This document shows positions 15,179 to 22,917 of a stretch of DNA of 26,809 bases, in pieces. Position numbers and translations under genes: made by a program. This DNA is from an uncultured Saprospiraceae bacterium (GTDB lineage Bacteria; Bacteroidota; Bacteroidia; Chitinophagales; Saprospiraceae), in assembly GCA_937930625.1 (NCBI GenBank), contig CALHBW010000445.1, forward strand, positions 1 through 26,809, given 5' to 3'. How positions within the stretch are numbered: the first letter of the stretch is position 1; each line of letters starts with the position of its first letter. Under the pieces are notes generated by a model. It worked only from the letters and a program-made list of their open reading frames with translations. It made no database searches and was not told where the DNA came from.

Positions 15179-16258
15179 AAGAAAGATTAAAGTTTAATTT
15201 AAATATATTTGATTTAAAAATCAACGAAACAAAACATTTTTAAAGAGAAATAAAAAATTGTCTCAATGCACCAAGATGCGTGTTGGTCATAGAGATATAA
15301 TATCAAGTATTAAACTTCAAGGAAGTGGAATGTTCCCTAATCGTCCTAAATTTTAAAAGTCCGAGCTAGAGAAGCAAGAGCATAAGTGGGATGAAGCACT
15401 CAAAAGATTCCAGAATGTAGCAAAATAAAATTATTGCATCTTCTGAATTGTGTATGATGTGGATATAATAAGGAACAGATTTGTCAATCTTTAAACTATC
15501 TTTAGCTTTATAAAACAATTACTTGTTTTGTAGCTTGTTGACAATAAGCAATTTAAGTTATAATCATCAAATAAATCGAAGCTGTTTAACTTTCTATACT
15601 TTAAAAGAACAATTTACTTTTATGCGTAAAATAATATTGTTATTTTCAATAATAATATATAAAGTTCAACGAAAAAATGTGTTGTTGGGGTCTTTCCATA
15701 TGATATAATTGTTGCGTGTTTAACAAAAATTATTACGCAAGTTACAAACTAACAGGCAAAATATAGCATTGTTTGGGCATACACTAAATATAAATGTCGT
15801 ACAGAATACAAAATAGGTATTGTTTTAATTTTTTTTCCGTTTCTTTAAACATTTACCCCAAGTTGAATATGTAGCCCTCAAGTTTTGATTGGGCAACTCG
15901 TCTGACGAATTTGCCTTATAAATTAGGTAATAATTATAAAAGCAAAAAAGCCTCGAGTACTCTACCCTACTAAAATTCAGTTAGTGAAAGAAACAAAATA
16001 ACTTCGACAGCTATATGGCTTCTTTTACGCTTATTTTCCCATTGCTTTCAAGATAGTGTCGTTGATTGTTTAGACTCCAAAATTAATCATCTATTTAGAT
16101 ATATTTTGTGATATTTATCACATAATAAGAGATATTTATACCATTTTACCGAATTACCTAATTTCCTCTGTCCAAAGCCTAATTAAGTTTATAGGTTTGA
16201 ATTTCCAAAGAACAAATCTAAATTAGCCTAGCCTATTTCTATTCAAATTCTCAAAAAA
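15179..16258. other. Long intergenic region (1080 bp), no intact gene
   Basis: Divergent promoters of the repeat-protein and cytochrome genes must lie here, but no consensus could be placed with confidence. A short frame ending at 15426-15428 (KSELEKQEHKWDEALKRFQ...) is protein-like and preceded by a stop, so it may be a gene relic. The motif at 15860-15896 is shared with 11217-11254, and a TCGTCTGACGA 11-mer is at 15898-15908. The rest is A+T-rich. Confidence 0.55.
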
Positions 16259-18184
16259 ATGTATCTTGCAAGGGTGCAAAATCGAATCATATATTTCGCC
16301 TTTATTTTATTGGCATTGCTCTTGGTAGTTTGCAATACACCGACCAAGCAAGCCGTCGAAACACCCGCGTACAAAAATCTGCATGATACGGTAGATTATG
16401 TGGGGATGCAGACCTGCCGTTCTTGTCATCAAAATATCTACGAAACCTACATCCACACCGGCATGGGCAAGTCATTCGACCATGCTACGATGAGCAAAAG
16501 TGCTGCCCGATTTGACCAACACGCCATCGTATACGACCCGAATAGCGATTTTTATTACAAACCCTTTTGGCAAGATAGCATACTGTATATCAAGGAATTT
16601 CGTATGGAAAATGGCGATACTATACACAGTCGTACCGAGCGTATCAGCTACGTCATCGGGTCGGGGCAGCACACCAATTCACACCTTATCAATGAGAATG
16701 GCTATGTCACACAAGCTCCGATTACTTTCTATACACAAGACGAAAAATGGGATATGGCTCCCGGCTTCGAGGGCGGTACAAATTCGCGCTTCTCCCGTAT
16801 CATCGCCACCGAATGTATGACCTGCCACAATCACCTGCCCAACCACGTAGCAGGCTCGGAAAACAAATACGCTGCCGTACCTCGCGGTATCGAATGTGAG
16901 CGTTGTCACGGACCGGGCGAAGTGCATGTGCGCGAAAAATTGGCAGGAAATATCATTGATACCGCCCAATATATTGATTACAGCATCGTCAATCCCGTTA
17001 ATCTTCCCGTTGAATTGGAGATTGATATTTGCCAACGCTGCCACTTGCAAGGTACGGCGGTGCTGAATGAAGGCAAAGACTTTTTCGACTTTCGTCCGGG
17101 CATGAAATTGAATAAAGTGATGAACGTTTTCTTGCCGCGTTATACCAATTCGCACGACAAATTTATCATGGCATCGCAGGCAGACAGGATGCGACTGAGT
17201 AAGTGCTTTACAGTGGGCAAAATGAGTTGTACTTCCTGCCACAATCCGCACCACAGTATCGAAGCGACCACTACTGATACCTATAATAATGCCTGCAAAA
17301 ATTGCCACAGCAAAACCGAGCGCGAACTATGCAGCGCACCCAAAGCCGAACGCATCGCCAAACAAGACAATTGCGTTGATTGCCATATGCCCAAAAGCGG
17401 CAGCATTGACATTCCGCATGTACGCATCACCGACCACGCGATAGGCGTTCCGGTAGCCGAACCTGAGAAGAATGACATCGCACGATTCATTGGTTTAGAG
17501 TGTCTTACGAATGAAAATCCTTCTGATTTGGATATGGCGCGGGGCTATATTGCCCTCTATGAAAAATTTGTACCGGAGGAGCAAATGTTGGATTCGGCGG
17601 GCTATTATCTATCGAAATCCGATGCCAATATTTCCGATAAATTAAGGACACTTGTACATTATCATTTCACCAGAGAAAACTACACAGATATAGTCGCTTA
17701 CACGAAAAATACTATGCCCAATGATGTTTCGGACGCTTGGACGGCATACCGCATCGGCGAAGCATTTTCTAAATTGGGCGAGATAGATAAGGCATTGATT
17801 TTTTATGAAAAAGCCGTTGAATTGCGCCCTCTGAATTTAGATTTTAATAATAAATTGGGAACTACTTATTTGCAAAAACAAAACATCGCCAATGCCCGCG
17901 AAATATTTGAATTTATTTTATCAGAAAACAAAAAACAAGCAGTCGCGTGGAATAATTTGGGTTATATTTTTCTATTGGAAGGCAAAACCAAACAAGCCAA
18001 TACACACTTCGACGAAGCCCTCGCCCTCGACCCCGATTACGAATTGGCAATGATGAATAAGGTCGGTTATTTTCTCACAAAAAATGACCTCTCCAATGCA
18101 GAAAAATGGTTGAATCGCATCCTCAAAAAATTCCCCGAAAATGAAAAAGCAAGCGAAATGCTTAGACGCTTAAAAGCAATGTAA
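16259..18184 (+). CDS. Seven-heme c-type cytochrome lipoprotein with C-terminal TPR repeats
   Basis: 641 residues. The N-terminal hydrophobic segment ends in a lipobox-like LLVVC (C25), suggesting a lipid-anchored periplasmic or outer-membrane protein. Seven CxxCH heme sites: CRSCH (53-57), CMTCH (186-190), CERCH (213-217), CQRCH (258-262), CTSCH (324-328), CKNCH (346-350) and CVDCH (372-376). The spacing and the 'GIECERCHGPGEVH' and 'CHMPKSGS' segments resemble cytochrome c554/multiheme families. Residues about 425-640 are tetratricopeptide repeats (AYRIGEAFSKLGEIDKALIF, AWNNLGYIFLLEGKTKQA). The likely role is extracytoplasmic electron transfer, with TPRs docking a partner; the donor and acceptor are not evident. 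It is followed 27 bp later by the DUF2834 gene. Confidence 0.92.
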   Translation: MYLARVQNRIIYFAFILLALLLVVCNTPTKQAVETPAYKNLHDTVDYVGMQTCRSCHQNIYETYIHTGMGKSFDHATMSKSAARFDQHAIVYDPNSDFYYKPFWQDSILYIKEFRMENGDTIHSRTERISYVIGSGQHTNSHLINENGYVTQAPITFYTQDEKWDMAPGFEGGTNSRFSRIIATECMTCHNHLPNHVAGSENKYAAVPRGIECERCHGPGEVHVREKLAGNIIDTAQYIDYSIVNPVNLPVELEIDICQRCHLQGTAVLNEGKDFFDFRPGMKLNKVMNVFLPRYTNSHDKFIMASQADRMRLSKCFTVGKMSCTSCHNPHHSIEATTTDTYNNACKNCHSKTERELCSAPKAERIAKQDNCVDCHMPKSGSIDIPHVRITDHAIGVPVAEPEKNDIARFIGLECLTNENPSDLDMARGYIALYEKFVPEEQMLDSAGYYLSKSDANISDKLRTLVHYHFTRENYTDIVAYTKNTMPNDVSDAWTAYRIGEAFSKLGEIDKALIFYEKAVELRPLNLDFNNKLGTTYLQKQNIANAREIFEFILSENKKQAVAWNNLGYIFLLEGKTKQANTHFDEALALDPDYELAMMNKVGYFLTKNDLSNAEKWLNRILKKFPENEKASEMLRRLKAM

Positions 18185-18211
18185 TTCATTGACTATCATC
18201 TCTTATTAATT

Positions 18212-18544
18212 ATGAAATGGACACCACTTATGTTTTTCTATCTGCTTTGCGCTATTGCCGGACTGATAGTGCCTTGGTATTATAATCTTCAATTTATGCT
18301 GCATGGAGACGAGCCGTTTACTATCCGCAAATTTATCGGTGATGGCATGGCTACGCCGCTTTCTTCTTCGCTCACAACGGATTTTTTGATAGGTGCATCA
18401 GCTGCATTTATGTGGATGATTGTTGAAGGTATTCGACTGAAAATGAAGCGATTGTGGCTGTATGTCATCGTGACATTTTTGGTGGCTTTTGCTTTTTCGT
18501 TTCCTTTGTTTTTGTTTTTTCGGGAAAGAAAATTGCAAATATAA
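18212..18544 (+). CDS. DUF2834 small membrane protein
   Basis: 110 residues with three hydrophobic segments (about 5-25, 55-72, 80-103). The end PLFLFFRERKLQI and the mid segment TTDFLIGASAAFMWMIVEGIRL match the DUF2834 pattern (a small inner-membrane protein of unknown function). It starts 27 bp after the cytochrome stop on the same strand and is probably co-transcribed. A link to the cytochrome's electron transfer is possible but rests on position only. It converges with the DUF58 gene, whose stop is 26 bp away with no obvious terminator between. Confidence 0.88.
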   Translation: MKWTPLMFFYLLCAIAGLIVPWYYNLQFMLHGDEPFTIRKFIGDGMATPLSSSLTTDFLIGASAAFMWMIVEGIRLKMKRLWLYVIVTFLVAFAFSFPLFLFFRERKLQI

Positions 18545-18570
18545 AGTGGGCGCGAACAGGAAGTGTTGCC

Positions 18571-19410
18571 CTAAGTTAGTCTCATTCGCCGTTCCAAAAA
18601 ATGCTGTATTGCCTCCCGCACTGGCTCATCCATACGAAATAATTCATAGTGAATATTCATATCCAACATTTTTTTACGAATATTTTTTAAATAATTTTGA
18701 AGGCGAACTTCATACTCGGCTTTCGCTTGTCGGGTGTGAACTTGCGTGGTTTTTCCCGTCTCCAAATCTTGAAAAGTGAGTGTTCCCTTAAAATTAAAGT
18801 CCAATTCATTAGCTGCCATCAAATGAAAAAGCAGCACCTCATTTCCCATTGAATTGAGTTGTTTTAAGGTATTGAATAATTCATCATTCGCTTGGTACAT
18901 ATCCGTCAGAAAAATAACAATTTCCCGACGCGGACGAATATCAAATAAAGCCTGTATGTTTTTATTTTCGGGAAATTTTCCTTGCGGAGAAATATTGATT
19001 AATTCCTGTAAAAAGTGTTGATAAAACTGTCGGCGCGGGCGGGGCGTACATTCGTATAATTTACTGTTATTCAGTGCATAAAGTCCGATTTTATCGCCTT
19101 GTCGCTGCGTTATCCATGCTAATGTGGCGGTCAGGTATCGTGCAAATTGAATCTTAGAAATCCCTTCATCTTCATGCAACATCGAAGCACTCGCATCTAT
19201 GATAAATCGCGCCGTTACCTGCGTCTGCACCTCTGCCTGTCGCACATAAAAGCGGTCGCTACGCGCATACAATTTCCAATCCAAGAGACGCAAATCGTCT
19301 CCCGTTTCGTAGTTGCGATAATGGCTAAACTCCTGTCCAAAACCCGTCTTCGTACTATGATGCAAGCCCAAATGTAGCCCCTGCACCGCACGATGCGCGA
19401 GCAACTCCAA
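18571..19410 (-). CDS. DUF58 domain protein (MoxR-associated, vWA-like)
   Basis: 279 residues from the TTG at 19410. The family core is clear: GFGQEFSHYRNYETGDDLR then LLDWKLYARSDRFYV (about 23-56), and a vWA-like metal site DASASM (72-77). DUF58 proteins usually sit beside a MoxR ATPase and are thought to act in assembly or regulation of membrane or secreted complexes; no MoxR gene is in the window. The start is odd: the homologous N-terminus seems to begin upstream (…IKAFQHLSIDTVEGLE), but no ATG or GTG lies between TTG 19410 and the in-frame stop at 19456-19458, only ATT or ATC. So either TTG or a rare ATT/ATC start is used, or the 5' end has been damaged. Confidence 0.85.
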   Translation of the reverse strand: MELLAHRAVQGLHLGLHHSTKTGFGQEFSHYRNYETGDDLRLLDWKLYARSDRFYVRQAEVQTQVTARFIIDASASMLHEDEGISKIQFARYLTATLAWITQRQGDKIGLYALNNSKLYECTPRPRRQFYQHFLQELINISPQGKFPENKNIQALFDIRPRREIVIFLTDMYQANDELFNTLKQLNSMGNEVLLFHLMAANELDFNFKGTLTFQDLETGKTTQVHTRQAKAEYEVRLQNYLKNIRKKMLDMNIHYELFRMDEPVREAIQHFLERRMRLT

Positions 19411-20250
19411 ACCTTCTACGGTATCAATACTTAAATGTTGAAATGCTTTGATGTTTTAATTTTGAATGAATGAATTTTGAATGAATGAATAGTATTCACC
19501 CGTTCTTTTCTAATATATTTATACTTAACCTTTGTATTATAATTATTTTAAATATTATTGAAAATTTATTAGTCAGTATTTTATAAATAATTTAAAATTA
19601 TAATGAAAAAGTCGAGAAAATGAATACTAGGTTAAAGATAAGTTTTTGTTTTTTAGTGAAAAAAATTTAAGTCACATTAATTATCTTATGTTAATCCATA
19701 CACCTCTGTTTTCGACTATATTTATGTCATTAAATTGACTTAAACTTTTAAGATACAAACAATTATTTGAAAAGTGGAGAGATAAGTTTATATTCGCAAC
19801 ATAATGAACTATTCATTATGCGAAAGTTTACCTAAAAATTCTCAATAAATTCAAGTGTGATTAAAATTTTGATTTTTGGTTTTAGAACCTGTTTAAAAGG
19901 CTATCAGTTTAAGTTTGCTTGCGGGATAGTACTCGTCTGACGAAGGTTTTTGTGAAATGTAGTGATTTGTCTCATAAAATATTCGCATTGAATAAAGAGA
20001 TTCGTCTGACGAGTATTCGCTTTAGGCAAAGTTAAATGGCTAGCCGTTTAAAATTACTACTTCCTGAAAATCAATACCTTACGAGCTTGGCTTCACATCA
20101 AATCAGTTATTTATCCTGATAAATGTCTTCTTTGATGTCTTGCCAAAATTGTAATCTATTGACTTTAGAAAAGTACAAATTTAAACAAGTTCTTAGTCAA
20201 AATTCATTCATTAGGAATTGCCTGTCAATCATTTTACAAACTAAATTTAC
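19411..20250. other. Intergenic region (840 bp) with repeat element
   Basis: Begins with two direct 15-bp units (attttgaatgaatga, 19459-19473 and 19474-19488) right before the DUF58 gene, then A+T-rich DNA without frames, then the second copy of the dispersed element (19891-20052), then the leader of the gene at 20251. No gene or RNA was seen. Confidence 0.6.
19891..20052. repeat. Dispersed inverted-repeat (MITE-like) element, copy 2
   Basis: The reverse complement matches 639-807 along nearly its full length, including the block around gcgaatattttatgagacaa and both 11-mers (here TCGTCTGACGA at 19933-19943 and 20002-20012). The end repeats are gtttaaaaggctatc... (19891 on) and ...ggctagccgtttaaa (to 20052), more diverged than in copy 1. 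Confidence 0.8.
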
Positions 20251-21984
20251 ATGACAATTTTTACAAAAAATACATTAAGCCTGTTCTTTGCAATGGGTAT
20301 CTGGCTAAATTTTGCCAATGCACAATCCTCAACTTATGAAGAAGTGTACAACATCATGCAAACCAAATGCGCTACGCCAAGCTGTCACGCTGCTATGAAT
20401 CCGGCGGGGAGTTTGGATTTAAGTGGTTCATTGGCAGATGTTTATGATGCTTTGGTGCGTGTGACACCTACGAATCCGACTGCTGCCGCGAAGGGCTGGA
20501 AACTTGCCGACCCGGGCTATGTCGAAAGAAGTTATTTGCTCAATAAAATCGCTACAACGGAATGGGACGACGACTTTGCGCTCGAAGCTGCGGAGGGTAC
20601 AACGATGCCGCCGCCGGGGTCGGGTATCGCGCCTTTGTCGGAAAAGGAAATTGAGTTGTTTCGCCAGTGGATTCTGTTTGGTGCGCCGGAAGATGAGCAG
20701 GTCGTAGAGCCACAGGTTTTGGAAGATTATTACGAAAATGGTATGGCACTCCCGACAACTACGCCGATGATTGCTCCCGACCCGTCGGAGGGTTATCAAC
20801 TCAAACTCGGTCCTTTCTTTTTGAAACCGCAAGAGGAGCGCGAGTTTTTCAAAAAGCATGATGTTGGGATTGATATTGCTACGGAAGTGAATCGCCTCGA
20901 AATCAGCTTTAATGCAGAATCTCACCACTTTATATTGTACAAAATGGGTGGAAATCTTGCCAATTCGGTACGCGATGGGATGCGTGATATTGAGGAAGCG
21001 GAGTTTTCGATGATTAGTAATACGCTCGTAGCTGCATGGCAAAATGATGATGATTATGTGCTACCCGCAGGTACGGCTTATCGTTTTCAGAACAATACCT
21101 TTTTTGACCTCAATTATCATATCAGAAACTACTCCTCTGCCGGTATTTTGGCGGCTACGGTTTATGTCAATGTCTATACACAAGATTTTGGTACAGCACA
21201 GCAGGAGATGTTCTCGACCTTATTGCCTTATGATTTGTTCGGCTTGTTTTTCGGAGAGGAGTTGGGACAGGATTTGATTATTCCGAATACGGGCGACCCC
21301 GTAGTGTTTAGCGACCATATTGTGATACCTGACCTTCCGTTTGTCCCCTTTCCATCAGGGACTTGGCATATGTGGCAACTCTCTACACATGCCCATGCGC
21401 GTGCGGTAGATTACGACATCTTTCTTGCTAATCCGGATGGTACAAAGGGAGAGCAAATTTATGAAGGCTTTTTCAATCCTGACTATAGTTTTAATCAAGG
21501 ATATTATGATTTTGAACACCCACCTGTGCTGACATTTGACCCGATGCGCCCCGTCAATATGGGAGCCAATGGCGGTATCATCCATGAGGCTACTTATGTG
21601 AATGATACAGACGAAACGCTCGGCTGGGGCAATACGACAGCCGATGAGATGATGTTGTTGTTTGTGCATTTCACAGAGCAGCCAGTAATAACTGATACAG
21701 AGGATGTTGTGGAAGAAGAAGCGATACAATTAAATGTATTTCCGAATCCTGTACATAGACAAACGACTCTCAATTATAAGCTGCCGAAAAGTGCCGATGT
21801 ACTCATCGAATTATTTGATGTACAAGGCAAACGAATCAGCGAAATCGTGCGTGCTACACAGGCTTCCGGCAATTATAATCATTCATTGGATGTGATAAAG
21901 ACAGGGCTTTCAAGTGGTATTTATTTTATTCAATTGATGATTGACGGTGAGGTGATTGGAACGGAGAAATTGATGGTGAATTAG
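20251..21984 (+). CDS. T9SS-exported protein with cytochrome-like and copper type II monooxygenase-like domains
   Basis: 577 residues; signal peptide 1-24 (ending FANAQ). Residues about 28-147 resemble a cytochrome c-type domain with heme site CATPSCH (40-46, CX4CH spacing), a MPPPG segment with possible axial Met (M119), and the closing FRQWILFGAPED. Residues about 180-478 match the PHM/dopamine-beta-monooxygenase pattern: H225-H226 and H290 (CuH-type site), H380-A-H382 and M467 in 'DEMMLLF' (CuM-type site). All six copper ligands expected from that family can therefore be placed. A type-A T9SS sorting domain follows (about 495-577, NVFPNP...GIYFIQL). It is probably a surface redox enzyme hydroxylating an unknown substrate, with the heme possibly delivering electrons. 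Single-gene unit ending in a shared terminator. Confidence 0.85.
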   Translation: MTIFTKNTLSLFFAMGIWLNFANAQSSTYEEVYNIMQTKCATPSCHAAMNPAGSLDLSGSLADVYDALVRVTPTNPTAAAKGWKLADPGYVERSYLLNKIATTEWDDDFALEAAEGTTMPPPGSGIAPLSEKEIELFRQWILFGAPEDEQVVEPQVLEDYYENGMALPTTTPMIAPDPSEGYQLKLGPFFLKPQEEREFFKKHDVGIDIATEVNRLEISFNAESHHFILYKMGGNLANSVRDGMRDIEEAEFSMISNTLVAAWQNDDDYVLPAGTAYRFQNNTFFDLNYHIRNYSSAGILAATVYVNVYTQDFGTAQQEMFSTLLPYDLFGLFFGEELGQDLIIPNTGDPVVFSDHIVIPDLPFVPFPSGTWHMWQLSTHAHARAVDYDIFLANPDGTKGEQIYEGFFNPDYSFNQGYYDFEHPPVLTFDPMRPVNMGANGGIIHEATYVNDTDETLGWGNTTADEMMLLFVHFTEQPVITDTEDVVEEEAIQLNVFPNPVHRQTTLNYKLPKSADVLIELFDVQGKRISEIVRATQASGNYNHSLDVIKTGLSSGIYFIQLMIDGEVIGTEKLMVN

Positions 21985-21988
21985 AATT

Positions 21989-22157
21989 GCTTAGTTCTTA
22001 GTTCTTAGTTCTTAGTTACGAGTTCATAGTTCATAGTTTTTAGTTCATGGTTTATTATAATTCGTTGAATGACAATATTTTGTAAAAAACCATTAACTAT
22101 GAACTGACAACCATGAACTCGCAACTATGAACTATGAACTGACAACTATGAACTGAC
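21989..22157. repeat. Spacer repeat of 'gttcatagtt' words in inverted arrangement
   Basis: The left block (about 21989-22050) repeats ttcttag/ttcatag words and the right block (about 22090-22157) repeats the complementary aactatgaac words, so the two blocks can pair. It lies in the convergent spacer before the terminator. Confidence 0.7.
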
Positions 22158-22166
22158 CACAGTAGC

Positions 22167-22207
22167 AAAAAAAATAGCTCACATCAATGATGTGAGCTAT
22201 TTTTTTA
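22167..22207. terminator. Bidirectional rho-independent terminator
   Basis: Perfect stem aaaaaaatagctcacatc / gatgtgagctattttttt around 'aat', with A-run and U-run. It sits between the convergent genes ending at 21984 (+) and 22264 (-), so it can serve both. Confidence 0.9.
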
Positions 22208-22263
22208 TATCAAAATCAGTCTCGCGGTTGTTATAGACTCTCAACGACCGACTACGGACTAAT

Positions 22264-22773
22264 TTACCATTTCATGTCATCTTCGTCAATATCTGCGGCA
22301 TCTTTAGCATCTTCTACAATGTCGTCAAGCGGTGCGTCAACTGACTGCGGAGGCTCAAGTGTTTGTGCTTCCGCTTCGTCCGCACCCTCATGTGGTGGTG
22401 GCGGTTTTGGTCGCGGATCGTCGAACTCTCCGGCGGCACGTCTGGCTTCATATTCTTCATGGCGACGAGTATACTCATCGTAATCGTAGTCGGGCATCAA
22501 TTCAGTTTTGATATGATTGATGGTATCCGTCATCCCCTCCAAGAAGCGGTTGAAATCTTCTTTGTACAAAAAGATTTTATGTCTCTCGTAGCCATCGCTA
22601 TTAAAACGACGGGTACTCTCCGTGATAGTCAGATAATAATCATTACCACGGGTTTGGCGTACATCAAAAAAGTAAGTACGGCGTTTGCCGGCTCTCACTT
22701 TGTTGGAGTAAACACTTTCAAATTTACGTCTATCGTCCACTTTATTTCGGCTTTTGGGTGCTTGGCAGCACAA
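22264..22773 (-). CDS. DUF3276/PUR-alpha-like nucleic-acid-binding protein
   Basis: 169 residues from the TTG at 22773. Residues about 18-85 carry the family core VYSNKVRAGKRRTYFFDVRQ then TRGNDYYLTITESTRRF...HKIFLYKEDF, a PUR-type whirly-like fold. Bacterial members are small cytoplasmic proteins thought to bind single-stranded nucleic acid. The C-terminus (about 100-169) is acidic and Pro-rich (PKPPPPHE...DEDDMKW) and likely disordered. No ATG is available: upstream of TTG 22773 the frame meets a stop at 22783-22785, and the next candidate is GTG at 22740. The core domain is intact with either start. Confidence 0.85.
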   Translation of the reverse strand: MCCQAPKSRNKVDDRRKFESVYSNKVRAGKRRTYFFDVRQTRGNDYYLTITESTRRFNSDGYERHKIFLYKEDFNRFLEGMTDTINHIKTELMPDYDYDEYTRRHEEYEARRAAGEFDDPRPKPPPPHEGADEAEAQTLEPPQSVDAPLDDIVEDAKDAADIDEDDMKW

Positions 22774-22917
22774 TAAATATTTTCAAGTCAGCAAATTTAT
22801 TTGATGTTTTAGGCTAGGTTATACACCATTTTTTTGCGAACTTGAGCGTGAATGTTCCATTTTTTATGAGGTCTATCTCTTACAAAAGTAATAATTTGGT
22901 CACAAAATCAAAAAGAA

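Noticed and set aside
15523..15708. 61-residue plus-strand frame including a signal-like MRKIILLFSIII
   Set aside because: Very A+T-rich and short, and the hydrophobic stretch is expected from such composition; no support as a gene.
16679..17308. 209-residue minus-strand frame within the cytochrome gene
   Set aside because: Shadow of the heme-motif-rich coding strand; the plus frame has seven CxxCH sites and is clearly the gene.
20428..21042. 204-residue minus-strand frame within the copper monooxygenase-like gene
   Set aside because: No domain, no leader, and it lies wholly inside a well-supported gene.
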